Shown piece after piece: positions 53,475 to 62,398 of a stretch of DNA of 64,000 nucleotides. Origin of the DNA: Platycnemis pennipes (Eukaryota; Arthropoda; Insecta; Odonata; Platycnemididae); assembly GCA_933228895.1 (NCBI GenBank), contig OW121856.1, positions 106,057,027-106,121,026 of the forward strand, written 5' to 3'. Numbering within the stretch: position 1 is the stretch's first letter; each line of letters starts with the position of its first letter. A program made the translations under genes and the position numbers. The notes below the pieces were generated by a model that was given only the letters and a program-made list of their open reading frames with translations, did not search any database and was not told the origin of the DNA.

Positions 53475-54035
53475 TCTACACAATTCCATGCAAGCCACCA
53501 TAAAGGTACATCTACATCTGCATAATACCCTACAAGCCACCATAAAGGTGCGTGGCAGGGGGTGAATTCTCACCAAACATGCGCTACATATCATGCATAA
53601 AATAGGATTAGTATTAATATATTAGTCTAAAATAATAGCATAGAAAACATGCAAAAACATGCTGTTAGCTGGGTTAGCTTCAAGTCCTTATACCAACATG
53701 CAGCTACTCGTATTGGATATATTTACCGTAGTTTATGTCCCTAATTTTACGAGGAAAAAATGACATTTTGAATCTGTCAGTTTGGCAATCAATTTCTCCA
53801 ATTTTGTGATTATGGCCAAGTCTACCATAGTAAGTTGACGTTCGCAAAATATTTTTAACATCATCACTGAAAATATGGTCTTGCAATTTATTTAGGAGAT
53901 TAAGTCTGAATTTCAACGTGCGATCTGACAATGTTTCCCAATTTAATTCATATTATAGACTTGTTACGCTAATAAGGGTATCGAACGGTCCCTTTAAAAA
54001 TCTTGCCGATCTTCGATGCATACGTTCAAGTTCAT
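53475..54035 (-). mobile_element. LINE-A1 with a duplicated 3' end
   Basis: Minus strand. The hairpin start occurs twice: GCAAGCCACCATAAAGG at 53490-53506, then again at 53534-53550 after a fresh ACATCTACATCTGCATAAT tail. Upstream lie the A1 3'UTR and a 75-codon open piece of RT end (FRLNLLNKLQDHIFSDDVKN, TSTYYGRLGHNHKIGEID). It is truncated near the QRRSARF block. Confidence 0.82.
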
Positions 54036-54275
54036 ATCTCTAATAGTACCAGGATAGAACGACAATTTGAATGTGTCAGTTCGGAAATCTATTTCACTAA
54101 TTTTATGATTATGGTCCAGTTTACCATAGTAGGCAAGTTGGGGCTCGCAAAACATTTTTAACGTCATCAGGGAAAATATTATCTTGGAATTTATTTAAGA
54201 GGTTAAGTCTAAATTTCAACCAACCGCCTGAAAATCATTCCCATGCATGATAGTCTAATGGATTGGTTACACTAA
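54036..54275 (-). mobile_element. Second LINE-A1 fragment, joined to the first
   Basis: Starts at the TIRDMN-like end of the frame (CTCTAATAGTACCAGGATAG) and covers the TDTFKLS, YYGKLDHNHKISEID and ILKMFCEPQL-like DNA. It lacks the 3'UTR, so it is either a separate insertion or a rearranged duplicate. Confidence 0.65.
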
Positions 54276-54342
54276 TATAAATAAATTTTCTGCCTCTGGG
54301 GAAGATTATTAGAAAATTCTATTTCCCTTGATGCCATTTGTT
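54276..54342. other. Spacer
   Basis: No family match. Confidence 0.3.
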
Positions 54343-54480
54343 TGGAACAAGCTAATGCCGACGCCTGGTTTCTCTCCAACCTCCCTCTGGTCTTGAAAAG
54401 TTCCCACCCAAAACAACTAACCAATCCCAAAGGGGACAAAACATCTTGACCGCCTCCTCTAATATCTAAATATCCTTCAT
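54343..54480 (+). repeat. SINE-1 3'-region fragment
   Basis: AAGCTAATGCCGACGCCTGG, TTTCTCTCCAACC, ACTAACCAATCCCAAAGG and CCGCCTCCTCTAA. The head and central domain are missing. Confidence 0.55.
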
Positions 54481-54814
54481 ATGGAGAATTACCTAATGGC
54501 CTTAATATTCTTGAAAAAAGAGAAAAAATTATACATACGTATGTAATTGGTGATATATACACCATTTAAAAGTGGATAAACTTCTGCCAGCCTATACATA
54601 AGGCCAACATGAGTAGGACTAATATCCAAAATGCTAAGCGGAAAAAACTAGAAATACAAGAAACAAATTGCTTAAAAACTGTTCTTAACTTTAAAGCAAG
54701 GACACACAATAGCGAAGCATACAAAACATCCAACATGAAACCAATTAAGAAATTAAAAAAATAAATTCGAAAGGACTACAATGAGAAACTAAAAATAAAT
54801 AAGTATGTATAAAT
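54481..54814. other. No recognised feature
   Basis: AT-rich spacer. Confidence 0.35.
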
Positions 54815-55250
54815 CTAACACTACACAATACCCTGAAACCTTCACAAAGGTGTGTGGCAGGGGGGATTCACACCAAACATGCACTGCATATCATGCATAA
54901 AAAAGGATTAGTACTTTTCTAGCGTAAAATTCACAATTTAAAAAAAAAGATAAAAATAGCAAAGCAATGCATAAACATAGTAAGCAATGCATAGTTGGAT
55001 TTTCTTAAAGTCCTCATACCAAAATGCAACTGCCTACGATATCCATTGATACACTAATACATGTATTGGTGATTCTATTTAGAACTATTCATATCACGAG
55101 GAAAGAAGGACATTATGGATGTGCCTACGTCTATTTTTTAAGTTTAAAGTCATCAGTGAAGAATGTATCTTGGAATTCTTTTAGCAGATTTATTCTAAAT
55201 TTCAACCTACGATCTGATAATGCTTCCCATTTTAGTTCATTTACCTGTAG
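54815..55250 (-). mobile_element. LINE-A1, diverged and deleted
   Basis: Minus strand: ACACTACACAATACCCTG tail/hairpin start, GGTGTGTGGCAGGGGGG, A1 3'UTR, then an internally deleted coding end that jumps from the ACGAGGAAAGAAGGACAT region to the FRLNLLKEFQDT-like region. Confidence 0.7.
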
Positions 55251-55689
55251 GAATGAAACACAGTAATGAATTTCATAAAACAATCAGTACTTACTGGCTG
55301 TTAAACGGGAGTTTGAATGATGCTCGTTTTATTGAGTACAAGAACGTACGCAAGCACATGCTCATCCGACGTGCGTGCTGTAGGAGGGGGAGAAGAGAAA
55401 CCTTGCCGGACGAATTAGAGAGCATTAAGCGGGGTGCGGTTGACAAAAGAGGCACTATCGTGGGGATTAGGGGTTGTTTAGCGGAGGGGTGGATTACCCG
55501 GCAGGGAACGGAACACACTGTGGCGCCCCCAAAGTTGTTCGCTGGCGCATGCATCACTGTCACACACTGGGGAAGGAAGGCCACTGCACTCTCCCTTCGC
55601 AAACTTGCTGAACTACAGCTCTCTTGAGGAACTGGATTCCAGCCATACGCTCGCGACTTAAGCTCGTTATATTTCTAGGAAAGGTTGTA
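55251..55689. other. No recognised feature
   Basis: A 135-codon plus-strand frame (55220-55627) starts inside LINE sequence and overlaps a 103-codon antisense frame. No motif, so not called. Confidence 0.4.
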
Positions 55690-55770
55690 TTGGGGCGTTT
55701 ACCTACACGGAACCGAAATCACTACTCTGTACACGAAATCATTTTATCACGAAATTAAATATTTTGGAAT
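55690..55770 (-). repeat. MITE-1 terminal fragment
   Basis: ATTGGGGCGTTTACC, CGGAACCGAAATC, GTACACGAAATCATTTT. The same terminus as in the two fragments at 35.5-35.8 kb; the remainder is missing. Confidence 0.65.
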
Positions 55771-55774
55771 ACCA

Positions 55775-55940
55775 TATGGGATCCATACGAAATAGGCCAA
55801 AATAATGAACTTCAGCTTGTTCAGCGAAGATCAGCAAGATTTGTAAAGGGACGGTATGATAATTATATTATCATAATCAGTCTATTACATTAATTAACAT
55901 GGGATCCATTCTCAGATCGTAGGTTGATATTTAGACTTAA
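55775..55940 (+). mobile_element. LINE-A1, left part, split by SINE-1
   Basis: Plus strand: DNA for VWDPYEIGQNNELQLVQRRS and ARFVKGRYDNY, then SDRRLIFRLK, ending in ATTTAGACTTAA at the SINE junction. The frame resumes at 56277. Confidence 0.8.
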
Positions 55941-56276
55941 GGGGATCGGGTTGGTGTGGTGGCTAGAGTACTGGCCTCCCATCCCGAGGGCCCGGGTTCG
56001 ATTCCCGACAGTGGCGGATTTTTCAGTGGGAAACCGGTCCCCACCTGACTGCCTAGTGGAGGGCATTTCAAGTTCAGTACTCCGTCCGTTTGATGGTACG
56101 TTAAGTTGTGGCCCCCTTGGCGCATTAAATTAATAGTAGGCTAATGCCAACGCCTGGTTTCTCTCCACCCTTCCTCCGTCCCTGAAAACTCCTACCATTA
56201 CCCAATTATCCACCGATCCTATATGGCGCAAATGACATCAGCTGTCGGTCGCCTCCCCTGAATAACCAACCAACCA
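55941..56276 (+). mobile_element. SINE-1, full length, inserted in LINE-A1
   Basis: tRNA-derived SINE of 336 bp with a split pol III promoter: A box TGGCTAGAGTACTGG (55960-55974) and B box GGTTCGATTCC (55995-56005). A central domain (TCCGTCCGT, GGTACGTTAA, CCCCCTTGGCGC) and a 3' region ending AATAACCAACCAACC follow. ATTTAGACTT occurs on both sides (55929-55938 and 56277-56286), the target duplication. A non-coding RNA gene by origin, mobilised by a LINE. Confidence 0.88.
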
Positions 56277-56676
56277 ATTTAGACTTGATCTATTAAATAA
56301 ATTCCAAGATAATATTTTCAATGATGACGTTAAAAATAAAAAATTAGAGGAATTGATAGCCGATCTGACAGATTCAAAACTCAACTTTTCCTCGTACATT
56401 TAGGGATCCGAATAGCTGTAAATATCTCCAATAGCGTTAATACGACTGTATCAATGGATAGCATAGGTAGTTACATTCTGGTATAAGCACTTTAAGCTAA
56501 CGGAATTAACAGCATCATGTTGCATGCTTGCTTTGCTATTATTATTTTTTTTAACTGTGAAATTTATATAAGTATATTATTAGATACTAAACGTTTCATG
56601 CATGATATGTCGTTCATGTTTGGTAAGAATTCACCCCCTGCCACACACCTTTATGGTGATTTGCAGTGTATTATGT
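56277..56676 (+). mobile_element. LINE-A1, right part
   Basis: Continues LLNKFQDNIFNDDVKN-like DNA, with a deletion that removes the ILRTPTYYGRLDHN block, then IADLTDSK-like DNA, A1 3'UTR, the hairpin (CCCTGCCACACACCTTTATG, GGTGATTTGCAGTG) and a degenerate tail into which another SINE-1 is joined. Confidence 0.78.
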
Positions 56677-56788
56677 GGCCAGTGCTGGCCTCCCATCCCG
56701 AGGGCCCGGGTTCGATTCCCAGCAGTGGCGGATTTTTCAGTGGAAAACCGGTCCTAGTGGAGGGCCTTTCAAGTTCAGTGCCTCGGCT
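56677..56788 (+). mobile_element. SINE-1, truncated at both ends
   Basis: GGCCTCCCATCCCGAGGGCC and the perfect B box GGTTCGATTCC are present, with GTGGCGGATTTTTCAGTGG. The first ~25 bases (start of the A box) and everything after AAGTTCAGT are missing. It directly follows the LINE-A1 hairpin. Confidence 0.75.
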
Positions 56789-57441
56789 CATATGATTAAG
56801 TGGAAACGAAAAAAGTATTTTAGTGAATAATTTAATTTTCTAATCTTAGCCATTCACTCATAAATCAAAAATTGAAATAAGCGAGAGGTGACGCCCACCG
56901 AACGATCCGCGTTAAGGATTCCTACGTCATCCACCTCCCCTTCTCATTGTTTTGAGGAAGACTGGAGGGGAAGGGAAAGGGAGGAGAAGTGGGGGGCAGT
57001 ATAAGTGGAGACGGAAGGTCCCTGATCCTCTCCAATCCTGTAAATAACCCGAAACAACTGAACAACAAAATATTTTAGTGTATATTTTGGCGTGACTTTA
57101 AGTGTTTAAGTTTATTTACTTATTCACACATTTCAATGTAGGCGAATATGCAATGCCTTTCGAAATAGAGTGTAACAACCAATTCCATTGTTAGTCTCAT
57201 CTGTGTGTCCCCTATTTTGATGGGGAGAAAAAACTGCGCAGTCCCATTTTTGATCGCACGAATTGGATGACGTACTTTGCACGATACTTTTCTGAAAGGC
57301 TTGAAAAATATTGTATTTTTAATTATTTTCGCCACTCGAGAACGACTCGATGGATCGAAGAACGGAAAAATACGATTATTTTTATTTTGCAAACTCTATC
57401 AGATTCGGCAATAAACAATATACATGGTAAAAAAAGCCCAT
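56789..57441 (-). repeat. MITE-1 variant with an internal insertion
   Basis: Plus-strand order follows MITE-1: TGGAAACGAAAAAAG, CATTCACTCATAAATCAAAA, GGTGACGCCCACCG, TACGTCATCC, GGAGGGGAAGGGAAAGGGAG. About 165 bases without family match follow (57010-57175), then CGCACGAATTGGATGACGTA, TTTTCTGAAAGG, TCGATGGATCGAAGAACGG and AAACTCTATCAGATTCGGC. Both termini are degraded. It is clearly more diverged than the other copies. Confidence 0.6.
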
Positions 57442-57473
57442 TACGAGGCAAAAGAAAGGCGTCCGAGTTAATA

Positions 57474-57804
57474 GGGGGATCGGGTTGGCGTGGTGGCTAG
57501 AGTACTGGCCTCCCAATTCAAGGGCCCGGGTTCGATTCCCGGCAGTGGCGGATTTTTCAGTGGAAAACTGGTCCCCACTTGAGTGCCTAGTGGAGGGCAT
57601 TTCAAGTTCAGTACTCCGTCCGTCGGATGGGACGTTAAACCGTGTCCCCTTGGTGCCTGTCGTTAAGAGTAGGCTAAAGCCGACGCCGGGTTTCTCTCCA
57701 CCCTTCCTCCGTTACATGAAGACTCCTACCATTTCCCCAATTACCCACCTATCCTAAATGGCGCAAATGACCTCAGCTGTCGGTCGCCTCCCCTGAATAA
57801 CCAA
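57474..57804 (+). mobile_element. SINE-1, full length, with target duplication
   Basis: 331-bp tRNA-derived SINE: A box TGGCTAGAGTACTGG (57494-57508), B box GGTTCGATTCC (57529-57539), central domain with CTCCGTCCGTCGGATGGGAC and GTTAAACC, and a 3' region ending CTGAATAACCAA. CCGAGTTAATA flanks it on both sides (57463-57473 and 57805-57815). The best SINE-1 reference copy in the window. Confidence 0.9.
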
Positions 57805-57815
57805 CCGAGTTAATA

Positions 57816-58420
57816 TCTTCCTAAGGTCGATAAAATACTGTACGCAGGTCCCAATGATTAATGGCGGAATTATGGGAAATTATTAGAAAGCCCATTTAAT
57901 GAAACCTACTTCAAGGCTGATGATGTCGACTATTCGACAAAACTTTGAAGACTGATGGCTGACAAAAGATGGGACATGTTTTATCAATTGAAGGGGATGG
58001 AGGGTGCTATGAAGTGGTGTGACTTATACAAAAGTCTATATTTGAGGAAAGTTGAGTAGTTTTAAAAATGCTGCTAAGGTTGGATAGACGTCTAAATGTG
58101 ACCCAAGGCCAATAATTTTTGCTGTGGAAGTACTGCTGGAAAAGATAAAAGAAGACGAAAGAAGAAAAGTTGACAAGAAGTAGCCATATGTCACAGAAGA
58201 AGTTTTAGTCCAGATTGAAAAGAGAGAAAAGTATTAGAATGTGAAAATTGAAGAGTGGCAAAATTGCTACCAAAGAATAAGAAATGAAATAATTTTGAAA
58301 GGAAGAGAAATGTTGATGAAAGGTTTTTGCGAAGGTACAAAAACTGACTATTCCAAGGAAATGTGGAATATTACTAGAGGATACCATTTAAAGTTGCAGG
58401 CAGGAACTTAAGGTTGCAGG
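57816..58420 (+). mobile_element. RTE-type LINE, region between endonuclease and RT (probably RTE-2)
   Basis: Plus-strand frame from about 58125: LLEKIKEDERRKVDKK, a stop, PYVTEEVLVQIEKREKY, a stop, NVKIEEWQNCYQRIRNEIIL, KGREMLMKGFCEGTKTDYSK, EMWNITRGYH. The pattern WxTEExLxxMxxRRKYKN, then YxxxxxEIRR, is what RTE-type proteins show between the endonuclease and the RT. The upstream part (57830-58100) has no readable frame. Assignment is by family resemblance only. Confidence 0.5.
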
Positions 58421-58929
58421 GATAATCATTTCATGATATATTTCTCCTTCACCGTAATTTCCCGTAAAGACAATAGCATCGATATCTTTATGCATATACT
58501 GCTTTGGGGAAATGAATGAGTAATTAATCATTTAGCCAAAATTTTCAGTGCATTCTGAGATTTAATCCGTTCATTGACGTAGCAGTGGCCTTTCATGCGG
58601 ACGCTTAGAGGAGTTACGGAGGGACAGATATATAAATCGGGGCAGATTTAACGAGAAAGAGGGGAGAAAATATCAAGGAGAGGAGAAACAGAGATAGGAA
58701 TGCCAAGGAGACCTCTCTTCCGAAGCCTCTCCTGCAACCAAAAGAGATACACAACTTGCCCTCATCAACCAATCTCTTCTCAACCAAATTTAGGTTATCG
58801 TTGAAGCATAAACTAGTTAGAAACAGCACTTTAAGTGCGTAAATATCCATCTTCAACTTTATCGCGTATTTACCACCAAGCTAGCGATTATGAGAATACA
58901 GCAGTCAGAAGAAATTTTTTATCAACATC
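58421..58929. other. No recognised feature
   Basis: AT-rich unique sequence. Confidence 0.4.
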
Positions 58930-59214
58930 AATATTAAATAGATTAAAGGATTCCGATAGATTCAAAATATCATTTTCCCCCGTACTATATAAGAACACAA
59001 TAGGCAGCATAGCAAAGGGATAGGTAGAGGAAACATTATTAGAGTAGTCTCTGGTGCATCATCCATGTATTAAAAACCAATCCCTTCATTACTATGTAGA
59101 TACTAACCGCACGTGACCCTATTCTCTAGCATGCTACATACAGTTTGAATTGCCGATAGCCTGTTTGAACGTCAATACTGCATGTTTGGCGATATTCAGC
59201 CCCTGAAATATGAA
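58930..59214 (+). mobile_element. LINE-A2 3' region, diverged
   Basis: Plus strand: relic of the RTDRFK segment (TCCGATAGATTCAAAATATC), ACACAATAGGCAGCATAGC, AAAGGGATAGGTAGAGG, A2 3'UTR pieces, ending near TTGGCGATATTCAGCCCCTG where the hairpin should start. Hairpin and tail are missing. Confidence 0.65.
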
Positions 59215-59248
59215 TGCGACAGAACAGTTAGCCCGTCTCGCGATTCGA

Positions 59249-59925
59249 ACATCTACATCTACACGATACCCTGCAAGCCACCACGAGGGTGTGTGGCAGG
59301 AGGTGAATATCACCAAGCATGCACTACCGACATGCAAACAAACAACTATAGGATCTCATGCGACTAGATTGTTAGTATATATAGTATTTAAGGGATTAAT
59401 ACATGCACCATTCACTACAGACTACTCTAAAATATTTCCCCTGCCTATCCCTTTGCTATGCTGCCTATTCTGTTCTCTTATAGCACGGGGGAAAAATGCC
59501 ATTTTGAATCCATCGGTACCACAATCTATCTCTCTAATCTTGTTTATCTGATCGAATCTAGCATAATACGCTGGTGTTTTTAATATGTGCCTAAGATCTT
59601 CAGTAAAGCTATCCGTTTGAAATTTCTGCAATAGATTTAATCTGTACTTTAACCTACGCTCTGATAATGATTCCCAACCTAATTATTTTATTAATTCTGA
59701 AACACTACTCAACCTATCGTAACACTTTTTAACGAACCTAGCTTCTCTACGCTGCACACTGTCTAGTTCTCTGATCGAACCTAATTCATTAGGATCCCAT
59801 ACACTGGCTGCATATTCAAGGTGGGGCCTAACTAGTGAAAAGTAACATCGCTCTTTTGTCTTCTCATCACATTTCCCAAGTACTCTTTTTATAAATCCTA
59901 GCTTTCTCTTCGCTCGGCCGAAATG
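59249..59925 (-). mobile_element. LINE-A2, 5'-truncated
   Basis: Minus strand: ACATCTACATCTACACG tail, hairpin, full A2 3'UTR, then RT C-terminal segments FARFDQINKIREIDCGTDGF, KKCYDRLSSVSELIK, VQRREARFV, RCYFSLVRPHLEYAASVWDP and RAKRKLGFIKRVLGKCDEKT. It converges on the plus-strand A2 piece to its left. Confidence 0.87.
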
Positions 59926-60315
59926 CTGCATTGCTTTCGTTATGTCATGGGAAAATATTGACCCCGCTCAGTCAAGGTAGCATAATTGAGAAGTATGTTT
60001 CACCAGGGAACGATTCCTCACATGTCTTCGCATAAATCCTCCATGTCCCTCCTGCGAGGCGCCCTCTGTCTCGTTCAGCACATAATTCACGCTTCCATTC
60101 ATATATTCCGCCCCGGCGTCCAATGCAGATATTTCTCTGTTGCCCCAGGACCTCTCGACTCCTCGCCGCTTCCTTTGGATAGCTCCCAGCAAGCACTGAC
60201 TCCCAAATTTACTTTTGCGACTCCTAGCTTTCCTCGTCCTCCGGGGGTATGCCCTAGGATTCTCACACTCATCCTTCACCATAGGCTAAGTTTTGGCCCT
60301 AGCAGGGCTGTGCTT
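59926..60315. other. No recognised gene
   Basis: Moderately GC-rich. Open frames of 104-119 codons overlap on opposite strands and have no motif. Confidence 0.4.
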
Positions 60316-60599
60316 GAAACCATCTGTATTATCTCGAATAGGTAACCAAGCAGTCACGTGGTATACATTCCCAAATTTGGTGCATTAAAACCACTGATTA
60401 CAACCTCATTCATTGTTTACACTTGTGTTTTATCTTCACACTTGTGTCTGGGGGCTCAATAGTCGAGACAGATGAGGAATCAATTGGAAACAATTAATGA
60501 TATTGTAACGAGCGATTCAGACACACAAAATTGGCAAACCATTCGTGTTTGTACCACGTGACTCCTTGGTTACCTATTCGAGGTAATCCCGATGGTTTC
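60316..60599. mobile_element. FB-2 fold-back MITE, copy 2
   Basis: 284 bp with inverted arms: CTCGAATAGGTAACCAAGC and AGTCACGTGGTATAC at the left, CCACGTGACTCCTTGG and TTACCTATTCGAGGTAATCC at the right. Ends GAAACC and GGTTTC. The interior matches the copy at 4939-5224 in reverse orientation (GATATTGTAACGAGCGATTC against its counterpart). Confidence 0.75.
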
Positions 60600-60820
60600 A
60601 AACACACCCACCCAGGTAAAGGATACTGGAATTTTAGTTTTCATTTGTGATTCATTTAATATTAAAATTATAATTTGTCTATTGAGTGAATCGTACTTCC
60701 CTCAAAAAAAGTTCAAAGACCATTTGTATTTCTACAATAAATTCATAAAGCTCTTCCCGCTCTAATTCCTCATACACCTTTACGATTCTTACGCCGTTCC
60801 TTTTCCCAGTGCAGACGTCT
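60600..60820. other. No recognised feature
   Basis: AT-rich spacer. Confidence 0.35.
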
Positions 60821-61167
60821 TCATCTACATCTACATAATACCCTGCTGGCCACCATAAAGGTGTGTGGAAGGGGGTGAATTCTCAAATTTTCAATAATGC
60901 ATAAAAAAGGATTAATATTAATACATTAGTCTAAACTTCACTATTTAAAAAGCTAAAAATAGCAAAGCAAGCATGTAAAAACATGCTGTTAGTTGGGTTA
61001 CCTTCAAGTCCTTATACCAACATGCAACTACCTATGCTATGGATTGATTCACTCGTATTGGACATATTTACTGCAATCATATTCCTTATCGTATGAGGAA
61101 AAAAGGACATTTTGAATCTGTCAGTTTGGCAATCAATTTCTCTAATTTTGTTATCATGGTCCAGTAT
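60821..61167 (-). mobile_element. LINE-A1 3' end
   Basis: Minus strand: TCATCTACATCTACATAATA tail, mutated hairpin (CCTGCTGGCCACC), A1 3'UTR, and the last codons (REIDCQTDRFKMSFFPHTIR). Truncated there. Confidence 0.83.
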
Positions 61168-61462
61168 TCTTTGTGGTTGGCAGAGAAGTTTGCGGCTCAT
61201 ATATTTGAATTTGTGAGAAAAGTTCACATCAATTACGTCATATTTTCACGAGAATCAAATTTCATGCAAATTCCCCACTGTGGGGACTTTTCGGAATTAT
61301 TTTCCCGAAAAGTTAAGACTGCTTCCAATCATGAAAAATGAAGTAAGAAAGGCTATGATGGCTTCGTCACACCGGTAAGTCTGTGCGCTGAGAAATGCAA
61401 AACCTTATGGTGACCGAATCACGCACCAGGGAATGGATGTTTTACTGCCCAACATCTTCAGA
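61168..61462. other. No recognised feature
   Basis: Unique-looking spacer. Confidence 0.35.
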
Positions 61463-62020
61463 GCAAGATTTGTAAAGGGACGGTACGATAACCTTATTAG
61501 CGTAACCAACCAAAGGGCTAAGTATAGCGTAAATGAATTAAATTGGGAATCATTGTCAGATCGCAGGTTGAAATTTAGACTTAATATCTTAAACAAATTC
61601 CAAGACCACATTTTCAGTGATGATGTTAAAAATATTTTGCGAACCCCAACTTACCTACTATGGTAGACTGGAACATGATCACAAAATTAGAGAAACTGAT
61701 TGCCGAACTGACAGATTCAAAACATTCTTTTTTCCTCGTACAATTAGGGATATGAATAACGGTAAATATGTCCAATACGAGCGTAGCAATGGATAGCATT
61801 GGTAGCTGCATGTTGGTATAAAGACTTGAAGCTAACGCAACTAACAGCATGTTTTTGCATGTTTGCTTTGCTATATTTATCTTTTAAATAGTGAAGTTTA
61901 TAACTGTATTTAAATACTAATTCTTTTTTATGCATGATATGTAGTGCATGTTTGGTGAGAATGCACCCCCGGCCACACACCTTTATGGTGGTTTGCAGGG
62001 TATTATGTAGATGTAGATGT
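61463..62020 (+). mobile_element. LINE-A1, 5'-truncated
   Basis: Plus strand: ARFVKGRYDNLISVTNQ, ELNWESLSDRRLKFRLNILN, KFQDHIFSDDVKNILRTPTY, then a frameshift, TDRFKTFFFLVQLGI-type sequence, A1 3'UTR, hairpin (CCCCGGCCACACACC, GGTGGTTTGCAGGG) and GTAGATGTAGATGTG. A short insertion, CAAAGGGCTAAGTATAG, interrupts the LLNELN segment. Confidence 0.85.
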
Positions 62021-62267
62021 GCTCCTTGAAAATTTCGCTGAAGAATTAAGTTGTGTTACAGAGATATTACCTTTAAAAATTGTAATAAACTCGTACCTTT
62101 TCGGCAGCTAAAAAACACGACGTCATCACATGGTATCACAGCATGGTATCCTATGGGCGTTACTTATTGTACGTGGAGATAAGTTGCTTAATGAATACTG
62201 GGCGAAAACACTTGTATTTATCTCATCTGTACAATGCAATACATTTTTAAGTATCATGGATTTTTTT
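62021..62267. other. No recognised feature
   Basis: Unique-looking spacer. Confidence 0.35.
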
Positions 62268-62395
62268 TTAATAGTGAAGTTTACACTAATATATTAATAC
62301 TAATACTAATTCATGCATGACATGTGGTGCGTGTTTGGTGAGAATTCGTCCCCTGCCACACACCTCTATGGTGGCTTGCAGGGTATTATGTAGAG
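62268..62395 (+). mobile_element. LINE-A1 3' end, interrupted by TIR-3
   Basis: A1 3'UTR end, ATGCATGACATGTGGTGCGT, hairpin (CCCTGCCACACACCTCTATG, GGTGGCTTGCAGGG) and TATTATGTAGAG. TIR-3 begins immediately after, so it probably inserted into the GATGTA tail. Confidence 0.8.
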
Positions 62396-62398
62396 TTA

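Noticed and set aside
55220..55627. 135-codon open frame, plus strand
   Set aside because: Starts inside a LINE-A1 remnant and has an overlapping antisense frame; no motif.
57494..57539. A and B boxes as a functional tRNA gene
   Set aside because: The cloverleaf is incomplete and the boxes head a 331-bp unit with target duplications; it is a SINE.
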